In this document: piece by piece, positions 50,430-59,442 of the stretch
How the letters are laid out: each line of letters opens with the position of its first letter
Numbering within the stretch: position 1 is the first letter of the stretch
DNA from: Candidatus Palauibacter soopunensis
Lineage (GTDB): Bacteria; Gemmatimonadota; Gemmatimonadetes; Palauibacterales; Palauibacteraceae
Direction: 5' to 3'
DNA: 64,000 nucleotides
Assembly: GCF_947581735.1 (NCBI RefSeq)
Contig: NZ_CANPVT010000053.1
Coordinates: 62,001-126,000 of the forward strand
Notes under the pieces: generated by a model
Databases searched by the model: none
The model's input: only the letters and a program-made list of their open reading frames with translations
What the model was told of the DNA's origin: nothing
Made by a program: the position numbers and the translations under genes

Positions 50430-52955
50430 TCAGTCGGGGTTGAGGATATCGTCGATCCTGGCGAGGGCGTCCCGAAGGTGCAGTTCCGTCGTGCGGTCGA
50501 GGCGCCGTCGGAGGGCGCGTTCGATCGCGTCCTGAAGCCCGTGGAGTTCACCCCGCACGAAGGCCCGAATGTCCGACTGCGACACGTCCACCGAAGTGAA
50601 GAAGTCGGAGAGGCCGCCGAAGAAGAAGAAGGGGAGCGAGAGTTCCTGCGTCATCAGGTATTCGAGCCGCTCCAGGTATCCGCGCTGGAGGTTGCGCCGG
50701 TAGACGCCGATCGAAGCGCCGGTCTCCAGCTCTCCCCAGATCGAGCCGCGCAGATCCTCGAACAGTTCACCGAGGCTGTAGTGGTCACCCCCGTTGCGGG
50801 CTTCCGCCTCGATCAGCCGCTGCATGCGGCCGGGGTCGAGGATCAGGTTCACAACACGCACCTGGATGCCACGCATGCGGTCGACCGTTGACGGGTTCTC
50901 GATCTTCGAGAGGACATTCTCGTCGATCATCCAGGTCGGCGGGTCGAAGGCCTGCCGTGCAAAGAAGTCCATCGCCCGCCGCTGTGTGGCTTCGTCCACG
51001 AACTCGTAGACGGCTCCCTCCTGCCCGATCCGCTTCCGCGTCCGCGTCACCCCGCCGACCACGGTCCCGACGTGGCCCATGTAGCGGTTCCACTGGCCGA
51101 TGAGGTTGTTGTAGAGTTCCGCCAACTCCTCGTAGTTCTCCCCCTCGCGCCCCGCGCCGCTCCACTCGACGAGTCGGGGGAGGATCCGTTTCAGGTTCTC
51201 GATCCCGAGATCGCTCGCCTCCATCGCGTCGGAGCCGACGGCCTCCGTCTGGGCGCTCGGGTCGATCGGCGTCGAACTGCCGAAAGCATAGACCGGGTCG
51301 TCCTCGACCTCCCGGATCCACGCGTCGAGCGTCGGGCGCTCCTCGTCCGCGTCCGCATCGAGGATCGGGCGGTAGCCCCAGTTGATCGCGAAGCGGTCGT
51401 ACTCGCCGATCCGCGGATCCACGCACGCGCCTTCGTCCTCCGGCTGCGCGACGTAGTTGAAGCGCGCGTAGTCCATGATCGATGGCGCGACCCCCTCACG
51501 GCACACGAAGCCGGGGGCCCGCAGCGAATCCACGGGGAAGGCGGAACTCGACTTCATGTTGTGCTGGAGTCCGATCGTGTGTCCGACTTCGTGCGCGGCG
51601 ACGAAGCGGATCAGCCGACCCATCACTTCTTCATCGAAGAGCGCGCGCCGCGCCGCCGGATTCACGGCCGCCGTCTGGATCAGGTACCAGTTCCGCAGCA
51701 GGTTCGCGACGTTGTGATACCACTGGATGTCGCTCTCGAGGATCTCTCCCGTCCGCGGGTCGTGGACATGCGGTCCGGACGCATTCTGGACCTGTGAGGG
51801 GAGCCAGCGGATCACGGAATACCGTACGTCTTCCGGACTGAACTCGGGGTCCTCCTCGAAAGAGGGCGGCATCCGCCCCTGGATCGCGTTACTGAACCCC
51901 GCCGCCTCGAAGGCCTCCTGCCAGTCCTCGATCCCCTGGATGAGGTACGGTCTCCACTTCTCCGGCGTGGCGGGGTCCAGGTAGTAGATGATGGGTTTGA
52001 CCGGGTCGACGAGTTCGCCGCGCCGGAAGGCCGCGGTGTCGCTCGGCTCGAGCCGCCACCGCGTCACGTAGGTGCGCGTGACGACCTTCTGGTCGCTGCG
52101 GCCGTAGTCCACCTGGCTCACGTTGAAGAAGCCCACCCGCTCGTCGAAAACGCGCGGCTCCATGGGTTCGTCCGGGAGCAGGACCATCGACTGGTTCATC
52201 TCCATCGAGATCGAGTTCGTGCTCGCGTTCGACGGAGGCGTCTGCGCGTTGTAGGTGAGGACATGCCGCACTTCGACGTTGCGGGGGAAGCTCTTGATCC
52301 AGTCGACGTAGGTACGGTTCGAGTCCAGCGAGCGCACGCGGTACGCGTCGCGGCGGGACTGGCTCAGCCCGAGCATGGGGATGTCGGACTCGAACAGCGG
52401 CGTGGCGTCGATGACGACGCTCGTCGAGTCGTCGTTCAGTGCCTCGATGTCGAAGGCCCGCAGGATCGGCTCGAAGTTCGCGCCCCGCACGGCCCGCGCC
52501 ACCGGAAGGGCCTCGTCCGCCACGTTCGTGTGTCTCACGACGCGGAGGAAGATCCGCTCGTCGTCCGGCCCGTTCTTCTCCCAGCGAAGGACCTGCGTAT
52601 TCGCCTTCTGCCCGCCGTACCCCATCCCCTCGGGAACCGACGCCAGCCGGCTCACGAGCAGGATCTCGCGTCCCAGAATCTCCTCCGGAATCTCGAACAG
52701 CCACTTGTCGTCCACCCGGTGGACGTGGACCATCCCCGAGTCCGTGACCGCTTCCTCCGTGACGACCTCGGAATAAGGCTCCGGCCCGTCGTCGTCATCC
52801 CCACCGCCGCCGCGGGCGCCGGGTCCGCCGCCGCCCGAGGCGGACGGGCCGGGAGCCGGCCGGGCGAACGGCCGGATGCAGCCCGTGGCCACGACGAGTA
52901 GCGAGAGCGAAAGGATGAGGAAGAGAGGGCGTGTGTTGCGCACGATCTTGACCAT
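50430..52955 (-). CDS. Zinc metalloprotease lipoprotein of the DUF5117/DUF5118 type (841 aa)
   Basis: Lipobox VATGC (Cys26) is followed by a Gly/Asp-rich linker (40-57), so the protein is tethered to the outer membrane. The catalytic domain has the metzincin zinc motif HEVGHTIGLQH (455-465: His455, His459, His465, Glu456) and a Met-turn candidate SIMDY (Met494). The N-terminal beta domain and the extended C-terminus match the large DUF5117-DUF4953 proteases seen in Gemmatimonadota and Bacteroidota. It starts at ATG 52955; an upstream ATG at 53060 lacks a signal sequence. Confidence 0.9.
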   Translation of the reverse strand: MVKIVRNTRPLFLILSLSLLVVATGCIRPFARPAPGPSASGGGGPGARGGGGDDDDGPEPYSEVVTEEAVTDSGMVHVHRVDDKWLFEIPEEILGREILLVSRLASVPEGMGYGGQKANTQVLRWEKNGPDDERIFLRVVRHTNVADEALPVARAVRGANFEPILRAFDIEALNDDSTSVVIDATPLFESDIPMLGLSQSRRDAYRVRSLDSNRTYVDWIKSFPRNVEVRHVLTYNAQTPPSNASTNSISMEMNQSMVLLPDEPMEPRVFDERVGFFNVSQVDYGRSDQKVVTRTYVTRWRLEPSDTAAFRRGELVDPVKPIIYYLDPATPEKWRPYLIQGIEDWQEAFEAAGFSNAIQGRMPPSFEEDPEFSPEDVRYSVIRWLPSQVQNASGPHVHDPRTGEILESDIQWYHNVANLLRNWYLIQTAAVNPAARRALFDEEVMGRLIRFVAAHEVGHTIGLQHNMKSSSAFPVDSLRAPGFVCREGVAPSIMDYARFNYVAQPEDEGACVDPRIGEYDRFAINWGYRPILDADADEERPTLDAWIREVEDDPVYAFGSSTPIDPSAQTEAVGSDAMEASDLGIENLKRILPRLVEWSGAGREGENYEELAELYNNLIGQWNRYMGHVGTVVGGVTRTRKRIGQEGAVYEFVDEATQRRAMDFFARQAFDPPTWMIDENVLSKIENPSTVDRMRGIQVRVVNLILDPGRMQRLIEAEARNGGDHYSLGELFEDLRGSIWGELETGASIGVYRRNLQRGYLERLEYLMTQELSLPFFFFGGLSDFFTSVDVSQSDIRAFVRGELHGLQDAIERALRRRLDRTTELHLRDALARIDDILNPD

Positions 52956-53090
52956 GCTGTTGGCTTCCCGGTTCGGAGATGGTGTGGACGGGTCCCGTGT
53001 GTCGACCCGGGCGCCCAACGTAAGCGGGGGTGGAATGGCGGGCCAACCGGGGCGGTCCATCGGCGGCGGCCCATCCGCGCGGCCGCCGCA

Positions 53091-53120
53091 TTGACGGATC
53101 CGCCTTGAAACGCCTAACCT
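53091..53120 (+). promoter_or_regulatory. Promoter of the NTF2-like lipoprotein gene
   Basis: TTGACG (53091-53096), 18 bases, TAACCT (53115-53120). The start site near 53127 gives a leader of about 85 bases that carries AAGGAGGT, a full anti-16S match, before the ATG. Confidence 0.5.
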
Positions 53121-53212
53121 TCCAGCAGTTACGCCTTGTCTCGTCGACGATCCCCGCGGTGAAAGGCACGCGTGCGGGGCGTGCGACGTCTTATTTCGAA
53201 GGAGGTGTCCCG

Positions 53213-54115
53213 ATGCGCATCCGCACCCTGGCTCCCTTTGCCTTGGCTATCACCATCGCTTGCGGCGGGGCGGAGACGGAAGAGGCCGCGATGACGGAGG
53301 ATATGACGGAGGCAATGGACGACGCCCCCGCCATGCCCGATGCCGATGCGGCGATGGCGACGATCACGGACTATTGGCAGACCCACTACAACATGGGTCA
53401 CGGCAGCATGGTCGCGAGCAAGTTCGCCGAGGACGGAGTCCTCTGGGGTAGCTCCGGGGCCATGCTCTACGGGAGGGAAGCGATCGGCGAGGGCCTCCAG
53501 TCGCGGATGGACGCGGGGGGTTCGGAGGTCGCGATCCACCCCGGCGCGGCGATGGCGTTCGGCGACCAGATCGTGGCGCGCGGACACTACGTGCTGACCG
53601 GCGGGGACGCGCGCAACTCCGGCTACTACATGGCCGTGGCCGAGAACATGGACGGAGAGTGGGCGCTGAAGGGGATGGTGGCCAATCTCGACACGCCCGA
53701 TCAGACCATGTCGGCCGGCGCGATGATGGACATGCCGGAAGGGATGGGCGGTGACCTCATCCAGGCGAGCGGCGACTACTTCGTGACGCACCACAACATG
53801 GGGCACGCCTCCATGGTCGCGAACACGTTCACCGAGGACGCGGTCGCCATGCTGCCCGGTGAGCGGGCCCGCGAGGGCCGCGCGGCCGTCGAGGAGGGGC
53901 TGCAGGCGCTGTTCGACGCCGGCGTCACGTTCAGCGGAATGTCGGCTTGGTCCGCCCACGACCTGGACGAGGGGCACGCGGTAGGCGTCGGCACCTACGG
54001 CACCGAAAGCGCGGATGGTGCCGGCGGCGGGCACTACGCGGCGCTCTATTCGCGAGGCGAGGACGGGAGCCTGATGCTGCACTGGTTCCTGATGGGCGCC
54101 CACCAGGGGATGTAG
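53213..54115 (+). CDS. Lipoprotein with two SnoaL/NTF2-like domains (300 aa)
   Basis: Signal sequence with a probable lipobox (ITIAC, Cys17), then an acidic Met/Asp/Ala-rich linker (20-50) and two copies of an NTF2-like (DUF4440/SnoaL) cone fold. Copy 1 (about 50-160) has HYNMGHGSMVASKFAED; copy 2 (about 185-300) has HHNMGHASMVANTFTED. Each continues with a GREAIGEGLQ-like helix. Such folds bind small ligands or dimerise. The role here is unknown. AAGGAGGT lies 6 bases before ATG 53213, one of the best ribosome sites in the window. Confidence 0.82.
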   Translation: MRIRTLAPFALAITIACGGAETEEAAMTEDMTEAMDDAPAMPDADAAMATITDYWQTHYNMGHGSMVASKFAEDGVLWGSSGAMLYGREAIGEGLQSRMDAGGSEVAIHPGAAMAFGDQIVARGHYVLTGGDARNSGYYMAVAENMDGEWALKGMVANLDTPDQTMSAGAMMDMPEGMGGDLIQASGDYFVTHHNMGHASMVANTFTEDAVAMLPGERAREGRAAVEEGLQALFDAGVTFSGMSAWSAHDLDEGHAVGVGTYGTESADGAGGGHYAALYSRGEDGSLMLHWFLMGAHQGM

Positions 54116-54126
54116 CCGCCTTCATA

Positions 54127-54160
54127 CCGGTCGGGTCGCCTCGGCGGGCGACCCGACCGG
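54127..54160. terminator. Bidirectional hairpin between converging genes
   Basis: Perfect 14-base arms (CCGGTCGGGTCGCC at 54127-54140 and its complement at 54147-54160) with a 6-base loop lie between the NTF2-like gene and the converging SLC13 gene. There is no T-tract; the hairpin strength and position suggest a shared terminator. Confidence 0.55.
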
Positions 54161-54199
54161 CATCCCGCCCGTCCGGCTCCCCCGGCCGTGAGTTCCTGC

Positions 54200-55750
54200 C
54201 TACGAGCCCGGGTGCGCCCAGTCCGGCAGGACGCCCGGTTCGATCCCGAACAGCAGTGGCCCCACGGCGTAGAAGATCAGCGTGATCACGACCGCTCCAA
54301 TGAGGTTGAGGAAGAGGCCCGCCCGCGCCATCTCCGCGATCCTCACCCGGTTGCTCCCGAACACCACGGCGTTGGGCGGTGTCGCCACCGGCATCATGAA
54401 GGCGCACGAGGCGGAGAGCGTCGCCGGGACCATCAGCAGGAGGGGGTGAACGCCGGTCGCGACGGCCACGGCCGCGAAGATCGGGAGCACCATCTCCGTC
54501 GTCGCCGTGTTCGAGGTGAGTTCGGTGAGGAACGTCATCGCGAGGCAGATGACGAAGATCAGAACGAGCGGCGGCACCGTCGACAGCCCGCTGAACCCCT
54601 CTCCGACGAACCGCGCCAGCCCCGTGGTCTGGAAGCCGTGCGCGAGGGCGAAGCCTCCCCCGAACAGCAGCACGATATTCCATGGAAGCCGCCGCACCAC
54701 GCCGGGTCCCATGATCGTGGCGGACTCCGCGCCCGGTGACCTCGTCGGGACGAGAAAGAGAATGCAGGCCATCGTGATCGCGACGGTTCCGTCGTCGACC
54801 AGGTGACCGTAGGGCAGGAGGGAGGACCAGCCGGGGATCGTGAACCGGCCGATCTCGATCGGCGCGCGGAATACCCACAGCAGGGCCGTCGTGGCGAAGA
54901 CCGCGAGGATCGCCCGCTCCTCGAAGGCCACGGGGCCGAGCTTCCGCATCTCGGACTCCACGACGTCGCGGTCGACGGTGACCTCCTCGGGCACGCGGAA
55001 GAAGACCCGCGTGATCAGGATCCACGCGAAGATCAGCATGAGTACCGCGATCGGCAGCGCCATGACGAACCACACGCCGAAGGAGATGTGCGGGGCGTCC
55101 GGAAAGGTGATGGCGAAGATTCGCTGGAGGGAGAGGTTCGGCGGCGTGCCGACCAGCGTCGCGATCCCGCCGGCGGAGCAGGCGTACGCGATCCCCAGCA
55201 TGATGGACACAGAGAAGGCGCGTGTGCGGCCGTGCCCGAACTGCTCTTCCATGCGCAGGATGACGGCCAGTCCGACCGGGACCATCATGATCGCGGTCGC
55301 CGTGTTCGAGATCCACATGGAGAGGAAGGCCGCCGCGAGCATGAAGCCGAGCACGATGCGGGCGGGGCCGCCGCCCACCGCACGGATGACCCAGAGGGCG
55401 ATCCGCCGGTGTACGTCCCACTTCTCCATCGTGAGCGCGATCATGAAGCCGCCGAGGAAGAGAACGATCGTGCTGTTGAAGTAGATGGGCGCCGTCTCCC
55501 CGGTCCGTTCGATCCCGAGGATCGGGAACAGGAGAAGCGGGAGCAGCGCGGTCGCGAAGAGCGGAATCGCGTCGGTGATCCACCATGTGGCCATGAGGAT
55601 CGCCACCGCGGCCATGCGCGTGACCTCCGGCCGTCCCGGCTCGAGGTCGACCAGCAGCATCAGCAGGAAGAGGAGCGGTCCGAGCCACAGTCCGATGCGT
55701 TGGCCGCGCGAGCGCGTCCCGGATCTGTTCTCCGAACGGTGTTGTGCCAT
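54200..55750 (-). CDS. SLC13/DASS-family sodium:anion symporter (516 aa)
   Basis: Imports dicarboxylates, citrate or sulphate with Na+. About 11 membrane helices and the paired hairpin motifs of the family are present: MWISNTATAIMM with GTPPN in the first half, LTSNTATTEMV with ATPPNAV in the second. The two SNT motifs bind Na+ and substrate. A basic N-terminus precedes the first helix. GAGGAAG lies 5-11 bases before the ATG. Dicarboxylate transport is the most common function, but specificity cannot be read from sequence. Confidence 0.93.
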   Translation of the reverse strand: MAQHRSENRSGTRSRGQRIGLWLGPLLFLLMLLVDLEPGRPEVTRMAAVAILMATWWITDAIPLFATALLPLLLFPILGIERTGETAPIYFNSTIVLFLGGFMIALTMEKWDVHRRIALWVIRAVGGGPARIVLGFMLAAAFLSMWISNTATAIMMVPVGLAVILRMEEQFGHGRTRAFSVSIMLGIAYACSAGGIATLVGTPPNLSLQRIFAITFPDAPHISFGVWFVMALPIAVLMLIFAWILITRVFFRVPEEVTVDRDVVESEMRKLGPVAFEERAILAVFATTALLWVFRAPIEIGRFTIPGWSSLLPYGHLVDDGTVAITMACILFLVPTRSPGAESATIMGPGVVRRLPWNIVLLFGGGFALAHGFQTTGLARFVGEGFSGLSTVPPLVLIFVICLAMTFLTELTSNTATTEMVLPIFAAVAVATGVHPLLLMVPATLSASCAFMMPVATPPNAVVFGSNRVRIAEMARAGLFLNLIGAVVITLIFYAVGPLLFGIEPGVLPDWAHPGS

Positions 55751-55983
55751 GAACTTCCTCGCCGGCTCAGGGCCCCGAGTTTAGCGGGCCGTGGCAAAGC
55801 GCCGTCCGAGATGGCGCGCCGCGGCGGAGGAACGTACCATCCGGCGCGAGACGCCGCGTAGTTTCCTCTCACGGGCCGCTGGGCTAGCTTTGCGTCCCTT
55901 TGCCACGGGCCGCTTGGCCGGGGTCGCTCGTGCCCCGCCGCGGGCCGCGATCACGAAACCCACGAAGAACGGTGACAATCTAG

Positions 55984-57705
55984 ATGTTCGGTTCGGTACG
56001 ATGGCGATTGATCTGGATCGCCGTTCTGGTAGCCATTTGCGGCTTCGCCCTGGTGCCCGAGACCATCGTGGACGAAGTCACGGGCGAGTCCGAGCGGGTC
56101 TGGCCGCTCAAGCTCGGACTGGATTTGCAGGGCGGCATGCACCTCGCGGTCGAGATCTACGACCCGGAGAACGCCCTGAGCGGTCAGGATCTCGACGACG
56201 CGGTCGAGCGCACGCTCACGACGATTCGGAACCGGATCGACGAGTTCGGCGTTCGCGAGCCGACGATCCAGCGCTCGGGCAACCGCATCATCATCGAACT
56301 CGCGGGGGTCGACGACCCGGAGCAGGCGAAGCGGATCGCCACCGAGACCGCGTTCATGGAGTTCAAGATCGTCACGGACGGTCAGGACTTCATGGACGCC
56401 CTGGAGCGGATCGACCGCGCGATCGTGAACGAGGTCGGAATCGAGAACCTCCAGGTCACGACGCTGGAGACCGAGCCGGAGGTCGACCTGAGCGACATCC
56501 TCGGTGGCGCCGCCGATTCCGCAGGGGCGGAGGACCCTCCCAACGAAGAGGGCGCAGCCGAAGGCGGGGATCCTGCCGAAGAGGGGGATCCGGCCGCCGA
56601 CTCCCTCGCGACCGAAGAGGAGATGGCGGACGCGGTGGATGAGGCCACCGCGCGGCCACTCTCGGCCTTGCTCGGACAGGGACGGATCCTCGGCGAGTAC
56701 CTCGTGCCGCAGGAGGATCAGCCCACCGCGGCGGCGTGGCTGGAACTCGAGGCCGTCCGGGAAGCGATCCCCAGGGGCGTCACGCTTCACTGGGGCGTGG
56801 AGCAGGTCGGGGCGGGCGCCGGATCCTACGTGCCGCTCTACGTGCTCGAGGCGGAGCCGCTCATCACGGGCGACATGCTTCAGGACGCGGGCCCGGCGAA
56901 CCGCGACCCGACCTTCAACCAGCCGATCGTTCCCTTCGAGACGACGCGGCGCGGCTCGCGGGTCTTCGAGCGCGGCACGGCGCGCAACATCGGCGAGAAC
57001 ATGGCCATCGTCCTCGACGACCGGGTCCAGAGCTACGCCGTCATTCGCAGCGTCCTGAGCCGGCGCGCCCAGATCGAACTCACCCCCGGCGCGTCTTTCC
57101 AGGAGGCGCAGGAACTCGCGCTCGTCCTTCGGGCCGGCGCGCTGCCCATGCCGATCGAGGTCGTCGAGGAGCGCAACGTGAGCGCCTCGCTCGGCGAAGA
57201 TTCCATCCGGCAGGGCCGCACCGCCTTCATCATCGGGATCGTCGGCGTGATCATCGTCATGATGATCTACTACCGGGCGGCGGGAATACTCGCCGTCGGG
57301 GCGCTGCTCACGTACGTCATCTTCATGCTGGGCGGCCTGGCCGGCCTCGACGCGACGCTCACCCTGCCGGGCATCGCGGGACTCATCCTCTCCATCGGAA
57401 TGGCGGTGGATGCGAACGTCCTCATCTTCGAACGGGTGCGCGAGGAACTCGCGGCGGGGAAGACGCCGCGCACGGCGGTGGACGCGGGATTCGGCAACGC
57501 CCTGTCGGCGATCGTGGACGCGAACCTCACGACGCTCATCACCGGGATCATCCTCTTCCAGTTCGGGACCGGCGCGGTGCGGGGCTTCGCGGTGACGCTC
57601 TGCATCGGGATCCTCGCGTCGTTCTTCTCCGCGATCTACGTGACGCGGACGCTCTTCATCATGTACCTGAACCGACGCGGCTCCCGGGAGTCCGTGAGCA
57701 TATAG
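55984..57705 (+). CDS. secD: Protein translocase subunit SecD (573 aa)
   Basis: With SecF it uses the proton gradient to pull proteins from the Sec channel on the periplasmic side. N-terminal membrane helix (8-24), the P1 signature LKLGLDLQGGMHLAVEI (43-58), P1 head, and a C-terminal half with five helices and SIGMAVDANVLIFERVREEL. An acidic, low-complexity insertion lies at about 175-222 (repeated GGDPAEEGDPAAD-like units). It is not in standard SecD. No Shine-Dalgarno is clear before ATG 55984; MF GSVRWRLIW is a plausible N-terminus. Confidence 0.95.
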   Translation: MFGSVRWRLIWIAVLVAICGFALVPETIVDEVTGESERVWPLKLGLDLQGGMHLAVEIYDPENALSGQDLDDAVERTLTTIRNRIDEFGVREPTIQRSGNRIIIELAGVDDPEQAKRIATETAFMEFKIVTDGQDFMDALERIDRAIVNEVGIENLQVTTLETEPEVDLSDILGGAADSAGAEDPPNEEGAAEGGDPAEEGDPAADSLATEEEMADAVDEATARPLSALLGQGRILGEYLVPQEDQPTAAAWLELEAVREAIPRGVTLHWGVEQVGAGAGSYVPLYVLEAEPLITGDMLQDAGPANRDPTFNQPIVPFETTRRGSRVFERGTARNIGENMAIVLDDRVQSYAVIRSVLSRRAQIELTPGASFQEAQELALVLRAGALPMPIEVVEERNVSASLGEDSIRQGRTAFIIGIVGVIIVMMIYYRAAGILAVGALLTYVIFMLGGLAGLDATLTLPGIAGLILSIGMAVDANVLIFERVREELAAGKTPRTAVDAGFGNALSAIVDANLTTLITGIILFQFGTGAVRGFAVTLCIGILASFFSAIYVTRTLFIMYLNRRGSRESVSI

Positions 57706-57717
57706 GAACGAAGTCAC

Positions 57718-58650
57718 ATGAGGGTCTTCCAGAACGCGAACTACAAGTTCCTTTCCATGCGCCGGCCGGCGTACTTCGCGTCGGCCGCGATCATCACGAT
57801 CGGCCTCCTGTCGATCATCTTTCGCGGCGGGCTGCGGACCGGCGTGGAGTTCACGGGCGGCGTCCTGCTCGAGGTCCAGTTCTCTCAGACGACCGACGTG
57901 GGCCAGATCCGCGACGCCTTGACGGCCGGGGGCACGACGGGCGTCCAGATTCAGCAGCTGCGGACGGTCGGAGCGGAGACGTACGACTTCCTGCTGCGGG
58001 TGCCCGTCGGCGAGGACGAGGACCAGAACGCGATCCGGGACCAGATCAGGACGAGCCTCGAGACGCAGTACTCCGCCGGGAGCTTCGAGATCGCGCGCGG
58101 CGATACGTTGAGCGCCAAGGTGGGCGACGAGTTCCAGCGCACCGCGGTCATCGCCGTGCTGCTGTCCTTCCTCCTGACCCTGATCTACCTCGCCTTCCGC
58201 TTCGAGTGGCGGTTCGGCGTGGCCGCCGTCATCGCGACGGTGCACGACATGCTGATCACGTTCGGGTTCATCTCGCTGTTCGACATCGAGATCAACCTCG
58301 CCACGGTCGCCGCGATTCTCACGATCATCGGCTATTCGCTCAACGACACGATCGTCGTCTTCGACCGCGTGCGGGAGAATCTCCGCAAGAAGCGGAAGGA
58401 AGCGTACGACGTCACGCTCAACCGCAGCCTGAACGAGACGCTGCCCCGCACGGTCCTCACAAGCGGCACGACACTGATCGCGCTGCTTTCGCTGGTCGTC
58501 ATCGGGGGCGCCGTGATTCGGCCCTTCGCGGGCGTGCTCATCATCGGCGTGCTCATCGGGACGTATTCCTCGATCTTCGTGGCGTCTCCCGTTCTCGTCG
58601 AGATTCACGACCGGGCGCGCAAGCGCGCCGCGATCGCCGCCCGCACCTAG
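57718..58650 (+). CDS. secF: Protein translocase subunit SecF (310 aa)
   Basis: Partner of SecD. N-terminal helix, GVEFTGGVLLEVQF (the SecF P1-base signature), a small periplasmic domain, and five C-terminal helices with VTAVIAV-like VIAVLLSFLLTLIYLAFRFEW and the conserved YSLNDTIVVFDRVREN. The length is normal. It lies 12 bases after secD, in one operon. tatD follows 6 bases later, so secretion genes share an mRNA with DNA-metabolism genes. Confidence 0.95.
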   Translation: MRVFQNANYKFLSMRRPAYFASAAIITIGLLSIIFRGGLRTGVEFTGGVLLEVQFSQTTDVGQIRDALTAGGTTGVQIQQLRTVGAETYDFLLRVPVGEDEDQNAIRDQIRTSLETQYSAGSFEIARGDTLSAKVGDEFQRTAVIAVLLSFLLTLIYLAFRFEWRFGVAAVIATVHDMLITFGFISLFDIEINLATVAAILTIIGYSLNDTIVVFDRVRENLRKKRKEAYDVTLNRSLNETLPRTVLTSGTTLIALLSLVVIGGAVIRPFAGVLIIGVLIGTYSSIFVASPVLVEIHDRARKRAAIAART

Positions 58651-58656
58651 CCAAGG

Positions 58657-59442
58657 GTGGCCGGAACCGGGACGACGCTGTTCGATTCGCACCTTCATCT
58701 GACGGCCGCCCGCTTCGCATCCGACCTGGATGAGGTGGTGGACCGGGCCCGGGGGCGGGGCGTGAGCCGCATGGTCACGGTCGCCTCGGATCCCGAGGAC
58801 GCGGAGAAGGCCGTGGCGCTGGCCGCGCGGACGCCCGGGCTGTGGGCGACGGCCGGACTCCATCCCCATGCGGCGGACCGGACCTCGGCCTCCGTCATGG
58901 GCGAGATCGCGCGCATCGCCGAAGCCCCTGAAGTCGTCGCGATCGGGGAGACGGGTTTGGATTTCCATTACGACAATGCGGCCCGGCCGGCGCAGCTGGG
59001 GAACTTCGAGGCCCACCTCGGAATGGCGGCCCGGCTCGGTCTGCCGATCGTCGTCCATTCCCGCTCGGCGGAGGCCGAGACGGCGGAGCGGGTGAGGGAG
59101 TACGGCGACGGCGCCACGGGAGTGCTGCACTGCTTCACGGGAGGCGAAGCACTCCTCCACGCCGCCCTGGATTCGGACTGGTACGTCTCCTTTTCGGGCC
59201 TCATCACGTTCGTCCCCGAGCTGACCGAGTGGGCCCTGGCCGTACCGGCCGACCGGCTCCTCATCGAGACGGACGCGCCCTACCTCGCGCCCGTCCCCCG
59301 CCGCGGGCGCCGAAACGAGCCCGCCTACCTCACGCACACCTGCGAGCGACTGGCGGAGGTACGCGGCGTGTCTTTCGAGGAAGCTGCGGCGCTCACGGCG
59401 GAGAACGCCTGCCGCTTCTACGGCCTGCGGGACGCGGCGTGA
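58657..59442 (+). CDS. TatD-family metal-dependent deoxyribonuclease (261 aa)
   Basis: A TIM-barrel hydrolase with two metal ions, acting on DNA 3' ends. Metal ligands are FDSHLHL (His), the Glu of AIGETGLDFHY, IVVHSRSAE (His), LHCFTGG (His) and the Asp of LLIETDAPYLAP. The start is GTG 58657. It is 6 bases downstream of secF and overlaps mutL by GTGA. The name TatD has no connection to Tat export. Confidence 0.93.
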   Translation: MAGTGTTLFDSHLHLTAARFASDLDEVVDRARGRGVSRMVTVASDPEDAEKAVALAARTPGLWATAGLHPHAADRTSASVMGEIARIAEAPEVVAIGETGLDFHYDNAARPAQLGNFEAHLGMAARLGLPIVVHSRSAEAETAERVREYGDGATGVLHCFTGGEALLHAALDSDWYVSFSGLITFVPELTEWALAVPADRLLIETDAPYLAPVPRRGRRNEPAYLTHTCERLAEVRGVSFEEAAALTAENACRFYGLRDAA

